Assembly (NCBI GenBank): GCA_002354005.1
Contig: DEKS01000179.1
Coordinates: 2,505-22,267 of the forward strand
Reading direction: 5' to 3'
DNA length: 19,763 bases
DNA from: Bacteroidales bacterium UBA2716
GTDB taxonomy: Bacteria; Bacteroidota; Bacteroidia; Bacteroidales; UBA932
Made by a program: the position numbers and the translations under genes. The notes beneath the pieces are model-generated. The model had not been told where the DNA came from. It was given only the letters and a program-made list of their open reading frames with translations, and did not search any database. Shown in pieces: positions 1-6,978 of this stretch. Each line of letters begins with the position of its first letter. The first letter of the stretch is position 1.

Positions 1-905
1 GCCATCCAGAAGAAGATGACCACGGCGAACACCATGATGAGGGCGGTGATGCGGTCTTTGGTCTGTTTGGGGGTGAGCTCCACTACAGGGGCGCTGCCCT
101 GGGCGGCCTGCTTGGCGGTAACATCGGCATGTTTGAACCAACCCCTGCAGGCAAAATAAATGGCGATGGAAACGATGAGGGAAATACAGGCAACTGCAAA
201 GCCCATGTTGTACGCGGAGGCCAGGTGCTCGATATAGTAGGCGCTGAATCCGGCGGGATCCATTCCGGCTACGGCAGCGTCCGGCATCTGGGCCTGGAGC
301 TCTGAGAGGCGGGAGGCATTCTCCGGGGTGATGACGCCTTCCAGCGTCTGGTGGGCCAGCTGCGGGATGGCGGCCTTATAAATGAGACCGGCCTTGCCCA
401 GGAAACTGTTGGTGATGGCCGTGGCTGCAGAGGGGGCAAACATGGCGCCAATGTTGATGGCCATGTAAAACAGGGAGAAGGCGCTGTCTCGCTTGGCGGA
501 GTACTTGGGGTCGTCGTAAAGGTTGCCCACCAGCACCTGCAGGTTGCCCTTGAACAGACCCGTTCCAACCGAAATCAAGAGCAGGGCCCCCAGCATGAGG
601 GTGATGCCCAGGGCGTTGGCACCGGTGGGAATGGCCAGGGCCAGATACCCGGCGAACATGACGCAGATACCGGTGACCACGCACTTGCCGTAGCCAATTT
701 TATCGGCAAGGATACCGCCCACCACAGGCATGAAATAGACGAGGGCCAGGAAAATGGAATACACCTGGCTGGAAAGGGCCTGGCTCCAGCCGAACTTGGC
801 CTGGAGGAAGAGCATGAAGATGGCCAGCATGGTGTAGTAGCCAAAGCGCTCACCGGTGTTGGCGAGTGCCAGGGCGAATAGACCTTTGGGTTGTCCTTTG
901 AACAT
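1..905 (-). CDS. POT/PTR2-family peptide:proton symporter, partial (C-terminus outside window)
   Basis: Inner-membrane MFS transporter of the proton-dependent oligopeptide (POT) family, expected to import di- and tripeptides. Reading leftward from the ATG at 905 gives 301 open codons to the window edge. The start MFKGQPKGLFALALANTGER is followed by FGYYTM, the usual POT helix-1 signature region. Further hydrophobic helices follow (around VYFMPVVGGILADKIGYG and GTGLFKGNLQ), and the sequence ends in a helix-7-like FAVVIFFWMA. This is roughly the first 60% of a protein usually near 500 residues. An extended loop at about residues 165-230 is seen in Bacteroidota members as I remember them. Oddity: the classical ExxER motif reads N16-T-G-E19-R20, so its first glutamate is absent. 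The gene is divergent from the acyltransferase gene; no perfect promoter match was found upstream of it. Family assignment is confident; the substrate is inferred. Confidence 0.88.
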   Translation of the reverse strand, partial: MFKGQPKGLFALALANTGERFGYYTMLAIFMLFLQAKFGWSQALSSQVYSIFLALVYFMPVVGGILADKIGYGKCVVTGICVMFAGYLALAIPTGANALGITLMLGALLLISVGTGLFKGNLQVLVGNLYDDPKYSAKRDSAFSLFYMAINIGAMFAPSAATAITNSFLGKAGLIYKAAIPQLAHQTLEGVITPENASRLSELQAQMPDAAVAGMDPAGFSAYYIEHLASAYNMGFAVACISLIVSIAIYFACRGWFKHADVTAKQAAQGSAPVVELTPKQTKDRITALIMVFAVVIFFWM

Positions 906-994
906 AATATAGCGTTTTTAGTTTTGCCTTATCCTTACAAATTTGGCAAATATTTCTGAAAGTGCCAAATTAAAGTGTCTCTACAGCGGTATAC

Positions 995-1025
995 TTGTTT
1001 ATTTCCATGGAAATACGTACTTTTG
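995..1025 (+). promoter_or_regulatory. Bacteroidota-type promoter for the acyltransferase-DUF4831-pepD unit
   Basis: A -33-like TTG at 995-997 and a perfect -7 box TACTTTTG (TAnnTTTG) at 1018-1025 are separated by 20 bp, matching the known sigma-ABfr consensus. Transcription would begin near 1031, about 14 nt before the ATG at 1045. This argues that the in-frame ATGs at 943 and 1027 are not the real start. Confidence 0.65.
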
Positions 1026-1044
1026 TATGATTTGGAAGAATAAT

Positions 1045-1875
1045 ATGAAAACCTTTTTAGCCTGGTTCCTCCGTAAAGTGGTCCGTTACCGCTCCGATGT
1101 GGTAATGGTGAATCTGAGCCGCTCTTTCCCCAAAAAGAGTTATGAGGAAATCCGGGAAATCCACAAACGCTTTTACCTGCACTTGGTGACCATCTTCACG
1201 GAAATGCTCTGGGTGGGAACTTGCCGCGGGGAGCGCGGTCGGGAGAAATTCCGTCGCAGCCATAAACTGGAATTTGCCAATCCGGAAGAATACAACCGCC
1301 TGGCCGCCCTGGGGCGCCCGATTATGCTGCTGGAGGCTCATACCGGAAACTGGGAACTCATGGGCGGGCTGCCCATCAGTTCCTACGGGGAACCGCTCAA
1401 TATTCGCCCGGACCAATACGCCGTTACTTATTTGGCCCTGCACAACTCCCGGGCCGACCGTTTTGTGGAGCGTGCCCGTGTGGGCATCATGGAAGGAACA
1501 GGCTTTCACGGATATGTGGAGACCAGCCGCGTCATGCGCTTTGTCCTGGAACACCGGGATACCCCCTTCCTATATACCTTTATTACAGACCAGTATCCCT
1601 ATTCGCCCCATCATGTGCCGGTGCGCTTTATGCATCAGGATACCGTTACCATGACCGGAGGCGCCGGCCTGGCTGTCAAACTGGACATGGTTGTGGCTTA
1701 CCTGCGTTTCCAGGAGCGGGAAGGCGGCGGATACCGGCTCTCGGTGGTTCCTATCTGCGAGCATGCGGCGCAAATGGCCCCCGCAGAAATCATGAACAAG
1801 TACTATCAACTCCTGGAGGAGGACCTGGAAGAGCAGCCCTGGAACTACCTCTGGACCCATAAACGATGGAAATAA
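1045..1875 (+). CDS. Lysophospholipid/lipid A acyltransferase (LpxL/HtrB family)
   Basis: Membrane-associated acyltransferase that transfers a fatty acyl chain to lipid A precursors or related lipids. The family HX4(D/E) catalytic motif is visible as H99-TGNW-E104 within LLEAHTGNWE. The N-terminal VVRYRSDVV followed by NLSRSFP and the C-terminal YLWTHKRWK are typical of Bacteroidota members. The ATG at 1045 (276 aa) is preferred because a good promoter ends at 1025; starts at 943 or 1027 would lie at or upstream of the transcription start. With this start the protein lacks most of the hydrophobic N-terminal segment usual in the family, leaving only MKTFLAWFLRK. It is the first gene of a unit with the DUF4831 gene (stop and start overlap by one base, TAATG) and pepD. 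The exact acyl acceptor cannot be told from the sequence. Confidence 0.85.
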   Translation: MKTFLAWFLRKVVRYRSDVVMVNLSRSFPKKSYEEIREIHKRFYLHLVTIFTEMLWVGTCRGERGREKFRRSHKLEFANPEEYNRLAALGRPIMLLEAHTGNWELMGGLPISSYGEPLNIRPDQYAVTYLALHNSRADRFVERARVGIMEGTGFHGYVETSRVMRFVLEHRDTPFLYTFITDQYPYSPHHVPVRFMHQDTVTMTGGAGLAVKLDMVVAYLRFQEREGGGYRLSVVPICEHAAQMAPAEIMNKYYQLLEEDLEEQPWNYLWTHKRWK

Positions 1876-2864
1876 TGAAGAAATTCCTTGTGGCGGCGGC
1901 CTTGCTGCTGCCTGTTGTCCTGCCTGCGCAGGAAGTATCCTACGCCCTGCCTTCCACAAGCATCACCGTTAAGGTGGAGGTGCGGCAGGAAACCTTCTTC
2001 GCCGGCCCTTATGCGCCCTTTGCCAAGCAAATGCTGAATATGTCCGTAAGTGACCAGGACGCCATCACCACGGAAATCACCCGCGTGGAACTCATCCCCC
2101 GGGTAGAGGCCGATACCGATGCCTGGTACACCTGCGACCAGGAAAGCTCCGCCCTGCTGTCGCTTAGCGCCCAGGGCCTGGTGTCCCTCGGAAATGCCGC
2201 TGCACCGGTCTCCTGGCGTTTCCTGCCGGGCCTCAAGGCAGACTTTACGGATAAGGGGCTCACTGCCCCGGAGAAAGAAGCCGTAGAGACCATCTTCAAG
2301 GAAATGCCCTCGGATACGGGCATGGTCTCCATCCCCGTAGAGCACAAAATCCTGGTGGAAAAAACCCTGGAAGACAAAGCTTCGGATGCGGCCGATGTCA
2401 TTCTGCAGGTGCGCAAGGAGCGCCTGAACATCGCCTCCGGCAACACGGATGCCAGCTACTCCGGAGAGTCCCTCCGGGCTGCGCTGCAGGAACTGGAGCG
2501 CATAGAAGCAGAGTATATGGCCCTGTTCCGCGGGTATTCCGTGGTTCGCAAGCAGGTTTGCACGTTCGAGGTAATTCCTTCCCGCGGCGTCAAGCACCAC
2601 CGGTACCTGGTGTTCCGCCTCACAGACGACGGCCCCGTTACGGAAGGTGTGAGCGGAACGCCCTATTACCTGGAGCTCCAGCCGGAAGGCAAACTCCCGG
2701 AAGAGGACCAGGCCGATAAGAAAAAGACCCGTGGAAGCGTCCGCTACCGCATTCCGCAGGTGTGCAAGGTCACCTTCTCCTGTGACGGTCATCCGCTCCT
2801 GCAAACCCGCCTGCCTTTTTATCAACTGGGCGTGGAGTCATCCCTGTCCCTTTTAAGCCGATAA
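1875..2864 (+). CDS. DUF4831 family exported protein
   Basis: Protein of unknown function in the Bacteroidota family DUF4831. The sequence starts with a clear signal peptide (MKKFLVAAALLLPVVLPAQ, cleavage probably near residue 19) and lacks a lipobox cysteine, so a periplasmic or outer-membrane-associated location is likely. The segment FFAGPYAPFAKQML followed by a VELIPRVEADTDAWY-like stretch matches what I know of this family's N-terminal half. The ATG at 1875 shares one base with the upstream TAA, suggesting translational coupling; an in-frame ATG at 1866 would add MEI before the signal peptide and is less likely. The length of 329 aa is normal for the family. It sits between a lipid acyltransferase gene and pepD, which gives no firm clue to its job. 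Family call is from recalled motifs, so moderate confidence. Confidence 0.72.
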   Translation: MKKFLVAAALLLPVVLPAQEVSYALPSTSITVKVEVRQETFFAGPYAPFAKQMLNMSVSDQDAITTEITRVELIPRVEADTDAWYTCDQESSALLSLSAQGLVSLGNAAAPVSWRFLPGLKADFTDKGLTAPEKEAVETIFKEMPSDTGMVSIPVEHKILVEKTLEDKASDAADVILQVRKERLNIASGNTDASYSGESLRAALQELERIEAEYMALFRGYSVVRKQVCTFEVIPSRGVKHHRYLVFRLTDDGPVTEGVSGTPYYLELQPEGKLPEEDQADKKKTRGSVRYRIPQVCKVTFSCDGHPLLQTRLPFYQLGVESSLSLLSR

Positions 2865-2886
2865 ACCAAACACACACAACACAGAT

Positions 2887-4347
2887 ATGAGTATCGCAAA
2901 CTTAGAACCTCAAGTAGTGTGGAAGAATTTCTACGCACTTACTCAAATCCCTCGCCCTTCCAAGCACGAGGGCAAAGTCATTGACTACCTGTACAACTGG
3001 GGCCGGTCCCATGGCTTTGAGACCATCAAGGACGATACCGGCAATATCATCATCCGTGTTCCCGCCACGCCCGGCATGGAGAACCGCAAGGGCGTTATCC
3101 TGCAGGGCCACATGGACATGGTGCCGCAGAAAACCTCCGACAGTCCGCACAATTTCCTCACAGACCCCATCAGCGCCTATGTAGACGGCGAATGGGTGAC
3201 GGCAGACCGCACCACGCTGGGCGCGGACAACGGCATTGGCGTAGCGCTGGCCCTGGCCGCCCTGGAAGACCCTTCCGTGCAGCATGGCCCGCTGGAGGTT
3301 CTGGTAACCTATGACGAGGAAACCGGCATGACGGGCGCCAACTCCCTCAAGCCCGGTATCCTTCAAGGCGATATTCTCCTGAACCTGGACTCGGAAGAGG
3401 AAGGGGAGCTGTGCGTGGGGTGCGCCGGCGGCCTGGACGTATCGGCCAGTTTCAATTACTATAAATATAATACGCCCGCGGGCATGGAAGCCCTTCGCTT
3501 CAAGGTGAGCGGCCTGCAAGGCGGCCATTCCGGCATGGACATCTCCCTGTACCGGGCCAATGCCAACAAAGTGGCTGCCCGTATCCTGCTTCCGCTGCTG
3601 GAAGACTATGACGTTAAGGTGGTTTCCCTCAGCGGGGGTTCGCTCCGCAACGCCATCCCGTTCGAGGCCACGGCGGAAATCCTCATTCCTGCCGATAAGT
3701 ACGACGCCGCCCGCGAGGTCATCGTCTCCATCTTCGACACCGTGAAGGAGGAATACCGGGAGAGCGACCCTTCCGCCCGCATCGACATTGAGGACCACAT
3801 TGCGGTGGCGCCCAAGTTCATCCAGGGCAAAGCCATCCTGCAGGCGGTGAAAGCCATTCTTGCCTGCCCGTCTGGCGTCATTCGCATGAGCCGTTCCATG
3901 GAAGGCCTCACGGAAACTTCCATCAACCTGGCTATCGTGCGCACGGAGAATGGTAAAATCACCATCCACTCGCTCATGCGCAGCGCCGTAGATTCCTCCA
4001 AGGCCTATCTGGCCCAGCGCATGCAGTGCATCTTCGAACTTGCCGGGGCAGACGCCATCAATTTTGCCGGCGGCTATTCCGGCTGGACGCCCAAACTGGA
4101 TACGCCCATCAACCAGGTGTGCATGGACCAGTTCCAGAAGGTGTACGGCCATCCGATGAAAATCATGGCTACGCACGGCGGTCTGGAGTGCGCCATCATG
4201 GGCGCCAAGTACCCCAATTGGGAGATGGCTTCTATTGGCCCCACCATCAAGTATCCGCACAGCCCGGACGAGAAAGTGAATATCGCCTCCGTGGGGCGCA
4301 CCTGGGAATATTTGAAAGCGGTCCTTGCCCATATCCCGGTCAAGTAA
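2887..4347 (+). CDS. pepD: Aminoacyl-histidine dipeptidase (Xaa-His dipeptidase, peptidase M20C)
   Basis: Cytoplasmic di-zinc metallopeptidase that hydrolyses Xaa-His and other dipeptides, feeding amino-acid recycling. The 486 aa length is exactly that expected of PepD. Visible M20 motifs: GHMDMVP with H75 and catalytic D77; GADNGIG with bridging D114; DEETGMTGA with catalytic/metal E144-E145; LDSEEEGEL with metal D168; GGHSGMDI with H214 in the lid-domain motif; and a C-terminal YPHSPDEKVN that supplies the last histidine ligand. The gene begins 22 nt after the DUF4831 stop, in a CA-rich spacer without a promoter match, so it is probably cotranscribed with the two genes upstream. A strong hairpin follows 16 nt after its stop. 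There is no signal peptide. A peptide transporter gene lies divergently at the left edge, consistent with peptide use. No oddities were seen. Confidence 0.96.
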   Translation: MSIANLEPQVVWKNFYALTQIPRPSKHEGKVIDYLYNWGRSHGFETIKDDTGNIIIRVPATPGMENRKGVILQGHMDMVPQKTSDSPHNFLTDPISAYVDGEWVTADRTTLGADNGIGVALALAALEDPSVQHGPLEVLVTYDEETGMTGANSLKPGILQGDILLNLDSEEEGELCVGCAGGLDVSASFNYYKYNTPAGMEALRFKVSGLQGGHSGMDISLYRANANKVAARILLPLLEDYDVKVVSLSGGSLRNAIPFEATAEILIPADKYDAAREVIVSIFDTVKEEYRESDPSARIDIEDHIAVAPKFIQGKAILQAVKAILACPSGVIRMSRSMEGLTETSINLAIVRTENGKITIHSLMRSAVDSSKAYLAQRMQCIFELAGADAINFAGGYSGWTPKLDTPINQVCMDQFQKVYGHPMKIMATHGGLECAIMGAKYPNWEMASIGPTIKYPHSPDEKVNIASVGRTWEYLKAVLAHIPVK

Positions 4348-4363
4348 GAAATACCTTAAATAA

Positions 4364-4408
4364 AAAGATGCCGGTGGGTTGGGGTGCGTCCAGCCTGCCG
4401 GCATCTTT
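4364..4408 (+). terminator. Hairpin terminator after pepD
   Basis: AAAGATGCCGG (4364-4374) pairs perfectly with CCGGCATCTTT (4398-4408), and the stem can extend inward through G-U and G-C pairs to a loop of about 9 nt. Only a short T-run (4406-4408) follows, so termination may be imperfect or the hairpin may act in 3'-end stabilisation. Confidence 0.7.
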
Positions 4409-4509
4409 ACACAAAGGAGCCTCGCGGCGATCGATCAGGGATGCGGCAGACATCTTGTGCACCACAAAGTTAGACAGGGGAGCGGCACCTGTCAAGATGG
4501 TGAAAATAT
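4409..4509 (+). other. Noncoding spacer with nested inverted repeats
   Basis: This stretch between the pepD terminator and the rpsF promoter has no credible ORF. It contains CATCTTG (4451-4457) facing CAAGATG (4493-4499), enclosing GACAGG (4473-4478) facing CCTGTC (4488-4493), plus a small TTGTG/CACAA hairpin (4455-4467). The first two pairings compete for C4493. It may be a second, imperfect terminator (a T-rich stretch follows at 4509-4518) or an operator. No known motif was recognised. Confidence 0.35.
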
Positions 4510-4540
4510 TTTGTTTTTATCCATAATTTTTGTATATTTG
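4510..4540 (+). promoter_or_regulatory. Promoter of the rpsF-rpsR-rplI operon
   Basis: TTTG at 4510-4513 and a perfect -7 box TATATTTG at 4533-4540 are separated by 19 bp, the Bacteroidota consensus. The start of transcription should lie near 4546-4547, giving a leader of about 55 nt before rpsF. Confidence 0.75.
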
Positions 4541-4545
4541 CAGTC

Positions 4546-4586
4546 CTTTTTGGGCCCATGTGGCGCCAAAAAGAATGTAAAACATT
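4546..4586 (+). promoter_or_regulatory. Structured 5' leader of rpsF
   Basis: CTTTTTGG (4546-4553) pairs with CCAAAAAG (4566-4573) around a 12-nt loop, and a second small hairpin AATGT (4574-4578) / ACATT (4582-4586) follows at once. The first hairpin would sit at the very 5' end of the predicted transcript. In other bacteria an S6:S18 complex binds the rpsF leader to autoregulate; whether this hairpin is the equivalent is inference, since the diagnostic bulge motif could not be confirmed by eye. Confidence 0.4.
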
Positions 4587-4601
4587 TATAAACAATTAAT
4601 T

Positions 4602-4973
4602 ATGGTTAACCAGTACGAAACCGTTTTCATTGCAACTCCCGTTTTGTCTGACACCCAGATGAAGGAAGCGGTTGCCAAGTACGTCAAGCTCATCACCGAC
4701 AATGGCGGTGAGGTTGTGTACCAGGAGGATTGGGGCCTGCGTCAGCTTGCATATCCCATCCAGCACAAGACCACAGGTTTTTATTACCTGATCGAGTTCA
4801 AGGCCGACAGCCAGTTCGTTGCCACCCTCGAAACCCAGTATCACCGTGACGAGCGCATCATCCGCTTCCTCACTGTCGCTCTTGACAAAGACGCAGTGGC
4901 ATACGCAGAAAAGCGCCGCACCAACAAGGCCGCCAAAGCCGCTCCCGCTGCTGAGGCTCCCGCCGCTGAATAA
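4602..4973 (+). CDS. rpsF: 30S ribosomal protein bS6
   Basis: Small-subunit ribosomal protein on the 30S platform, which binds bS18. The 123-aa product shows the typical start MVNQYETVFIATPVLSD, the LRQLAYPIQHKTTGFYYLIEF core and the DERIIRFLTVAL strand. An alanine/proline-rich tail (AAKAAPAAEAPAAE) follows, common in Bacteroidota bS6. It is the first gene of the conserved rpsF-rpsR-rplI order, 16 nt before rpsR. There is no Shine-Dalgarno upstream (AAACAATTAATT precedes the ATG), as expected in this phylum. It is driven by the promoter at 4510-4540. In Bacteroidia bS6 together with bS18 and bS21 forms the pocket that sequesters the anti-Shine-Dalgarno tail of 16S rRNA. Identification is secure. 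Confidence 0.97.
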   Translation: MVNQYETVFIATPVLSDTQMKEAVAKYVKLITDNGGEVVYQEDWGLRQLAYPIQHKTTGFYYLIEFKADSQFVATLETQYHRDERIIRFLTVALDKDAVAYAEKRRTNKAAKAAPAAEAPAAE

Positions 4974-4975
4974 TT

Positions 4976-4981
4976 AGGAGG
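4976..4981 (+). promoter_or_regulatory. Shine-Dalgarno AGGAGG before rpsR
   Basis: AGGAGG at 4976-4981 lies 8 nt before the ATG at 4990, an ideal spacing. No other gene examined in this window has such a site. It is notable because Bacteroidota ribosomes normally ignore Shine-Dalgarno sequences; see the finding for this site. Confidence 0.8.
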
Positions 4982-4989
4982 ACACAATT

Positions 4990-5259
4990 ATGGCAAACGA
5001 AAATAAAGAAATCCGCTATCTGAATCCCCCGACCGTGGAGGTTCGTAAAAAGAAATACTGCCGTTTCAAAAAGGCCGGTATCAAGTATGTAGATTACAAG
5101 GATCCTGAGTTCCTGAAGAAGTTCCTCAACGAGCAGGGTAAAATTCTCCCTCGCCGCATCACCGGTACTTCCCTCAAGTTCCAGCGCAAGGTTGCCAAGG
5201 CCATCAAGCGTGCCCGCTCCCTCGCTCTGCTTCCGTATGTTACTGACCTTCTTAAATAA
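4990..5259 (+). CDS. rpsR: 30S ribosomal protein bS18
   Basis: Small-subunit ribosomal protein that pairs with bS6 on the platform. The 89-aa product carries the bS18 signatures KYCRFKKAGIKYVDYKDPE, GKILPRRITGTSLKFQRK and the arginine-rich VAKAIKRARSLALLPYV. It is the middle gene of the operon, 16 nt after rpsF and 8 nt before rplI. Its start is preceded by a clear AGGAGG Shine-Dalgarno site, unlike the other genes here. In Bacteroidia bS18 is one of the three proteins that hide the anti-Shine-Dalgarno tail, so the site may allow feedback on bS18 synthesis (inference). Identification is secure. Confidence 0.97.
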   Translation: MANENKEIRYLNPPTVEVRKKKYCRFKKAGIKYVDYKDPEFLKKFLNEQGKILPRRITGTSLKFQRKVAKAIKRARSLALLPYVTDLLK

Positions 5260-5267
5260 TCTGCCTT

Positions 5268-5714
5268 ATGGAAATTTTGCTCAAGAAAGATGTAGCCAAC
5301 CTGGGCTACGCCGGTGAGATCGTTAAAGTAAAGGCCGGTTATGCCATGAACTACCTGGTACCGCAGGGCTTTGCCACTGTGGCCACCGAGTCCGTGAAAA
5401 AGCAGCATGCAGAAACCCTTCGTCAGCGCGCCCACAAAGAGGCTAAGCTGGTTGCCGATGCAGAAGCTCTCGCAGCTACCATCAACGCTCAGGTCGTTGA
5501 GGTAAAGGTGAAGGTTTCCGAGAGCGGTAAGCTCTATGGCAGCGTTACCACCATGGACCTCGCTGAGGCTCTTAACGCCAAGGGTCTGAACATTGACAAG
5601 AAGGACATCACCATCCTCGCCGGTGAGGTGAAGGAAGTAGGTGCGTACGAAGCCGTTGTAAAAATTTACAAGGCTATCAAAGGCACCTTCAAGTTTAATG
5701 TGGTTGCCGAATAA
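5268..5714 (+). CDS. rplI: 50S ribosomal protein bL9
   Basis: Large-subunit ribosomal protein at the base of the L1 stalk, with an N-terminal globular domain, a long connecting helix and a C-terminal domain. The 148-aa product begins MEILLKKDVANLGYAGEIVK and continues VKAGYAMNYLVPQGFA, the standard L9 signature. The lysine/alanine-rich connecting helix lies at about residues 45-75, and a C-terminal domain (VKVSESGKLYGSVTTMDLAE) follows. It is the last gene of the ribosomal operon and ends 23 nt before a strong intrinsic terminator. No Shine-Dalgarno precedes it, so reinitiation from rpsR 8 nt upstream is likely. Identification is secure. Confidence 0.97.
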   Translation: MEILLKKDVANLGYAGEIVKVKAGYAMNYLVPQGFATVATESVKKQHAETLRQRAHKEAKLVADAEALAATINAQVVEVKVKVSESGKLYGSVTTMDLAEALNAKGLNIDKKDITILAGEVKEVGAYEAVVKIYKAIKGTFKFNVVAE

Positions 5715-5737
5715 TTTGTTCGGTCGCCAAGAATGTA

Positions 5738-5770
5738 TCAGCCCGCCAAATCGGCGGGCTGATTTTTTTT
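5738..5770 (+). terminator. Intrinsic terminator of the rpsF-rpsR-rplI operon
   Basis: A perfect 10-bp stem TCAGCCCGCC (5738-5747) / GGCGGGCTGA (5753-5762) with a 5-nt loop is followed directly by eight T (5763-5770). The last two T are shared with the TAA stop of the convergent ROK gene (5769-5771), so the two units abut with no spare bases. Read leftward, the same hairpin follows the ROK stop but lacks a U-tract. Confidence 0.95.
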
Positions 5771-6974
5771 ATGCCATGCTGTTCAGGAGGCGGGCTTTGG
5801 AGAGGAGGGAGGCGCCTATTGCACCGGCCTCCTTGCCCAGTTTGGACACCTTGATGACGGTGTCGTTGTTCACCAGGTTCAGGGAATACTTGTTCACGGC
5901 GCTACGCAGCGGCGGCATCAGATAGTGCTCCGTCTGGCTCAGCCGGCCGCCAATCACCACCATGTCCGGATTGAACAGGTTGATGAGGCCGGCCACGGCA
6001 CGTCCCAAGGTGCCGCCGATGGTCTCGATGCATTCGATGGCGGCTACGTCTTCCTTCCGGATGGCGTCCAGGATATCTTCCAGGCTTAGGTCCTTGCCCG
6101 CTTTGTACTGATCGGACAGTAGGGAAGGCCGGCCTTCCCTGAGTTTCTCCAGCATGAGGCGGTGCAGGGCGCTGCCGGAGGCGCCGGTTTCCAGGCAGCC
6201 GATTTTTCCGCATCGGCAATACTGGTTGTTGTTCAGGAGGGGGAAGTGGCCTATCTCGCCGGAGAAGCCGGACTTGCCGCTGAACAGCTTGCCGTCCAGG
6301 ATCATGCCCATGCCCAGGCCCCAGCCCAGGTTCAGGAACAGGAAGGTGCCTTCTTCCTGCGGACCGATGCCGCTCATGTACTCGCCGTAGGCCATGGCGC
6401 GGGAGTCGTTTTCTACGGATACCGGTTTTCCCAGGCAGTTTTCCATCACCTGGCGGATGGGCTTTTCTTCACTGATGAAGTAGGAGTAGCTGTAACCCGT
6501 GATGCGGTTTACGCGCCCCGTGAGGTTGACGCCAAACGAACGGATTTTGCTTTGCTCGATGCCGGAATCTGCCAGATGCTCCAGCATGGCGTTGCACAGG
6601 CCCTGCACGGACTCTTCTGTGTTGGTGAGGGTGTAGGGAATTTCGTCAGTGAAGTGGATGACACGGCCGGGGAAGTCCGTTACGGCCAGCGAAAAATAGT
6701 TCGGACAGACGTCTACGCCCACAAAATAGCCGGCAGTGGGATTGAGGCCGTATAGGCTAGGCTTGCGTCCCGTGGCCGATTCCTGCTTTCCCATTTCCGT
6801 GAGGTACCCGTCGTGGATGAGTTCGTTGACAATGCGGGTTACCTTGGGAATGCTGGTCTCCAGTTCATGCGAGAAGTCGGCCACGCTGTAGCCCGCCCCG
6901 TTGTTGCACAGGGTAAGGATAGCTTTTTTTTCACTGGCGTACCGGCCATGGATATCGTCAAGAAATTTTTTCAT
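5769..6974 (-). CDS. ROK-family transcriptional regulator (NagC/XylR type)
   Basis: Probable sugar-responsive repressor of the neighbouring glycan genes. An N-terminal winged helix-turn-helix (about residues 15-65, YSVADFSHELETSIPKVTRI then a wing with TGRKPSLYGL) is fused to a ROK fold. The ROK zinc site is intact: H243 in GEIGHF, then C253, C255 and C260 in CRCGKIGCLE. The catalytic-position Asp is present in VENDSRA (D190). The nucleotide motif is degraded: the usual DxGGT is DVCPNY (near residue 88), and the GTGxGxG loop reads GWGLGMG, so kinase activity is doubtful and a regulatory role is favoured. It is the last gene of the leftward operon, 4 nt after the MFS stop. Its ligand is probably an amino sugar or phosphosugar made by the pathway, by analogy with NagC; this is inference. 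Confidence 0.88.
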   Translation of the reverse strand: MKKFLDDIHGRYASEKKAILTLCNNGAGYSVADFSHELETSIPKVTRIVNELIHDGYLTEMGKQESATGRKPSLYGLNPTAGYFVGVDVCPNYFSLAVTDFPGRVIHFTDEIPYTLTNTEESVQGLCNAMLEHLADSGIEQSKIRSFGVNLTGRVNRITGYSYSYFISEEKPIRQVMENCLGKPVSVENDSRAMAYGEYMSGIGPQEEGTFLFLNLGWGLGMGMILDGKLFSGKSGFSGEIGHFPLLNNNQYCRCGKIGCLETGASGSALHRLMLEKLREGRPSLLSDQYKAGKDLSLEDILDAIRKEDVAAIECIETIGGTLGRAVAGLINLFNPDMVVIGGRLSQTEHYLMPPLRSAVNKYSLNLVNNDTVIKVSKLGKEAGAIGASLLSKARLLNSMA

Positions 6975-6978
6975 GGGA

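Noticed and set aside
351..881. Plus-strand 176-codon frame over the POT gene
   Set aside because: The minus strand encodes a continuous POT transporter with signature motifs; the plus frame is low-complexity G/H/Q-rich.
943..1044. N-terminal extension of the acyltransferase from the ATG at 943
   Set aside because: A near-consensus promoter (995-1025) lies inside this stretch and the encoded residues do not resemble the family N-terminus.
2902..4404. 500-codon open frame antisense to pepD
   Set aside because: It is a codon-bias shadow of a fully motif-supported pepD; its translation is rich in H/G/V/R without any domain signature or promoter.
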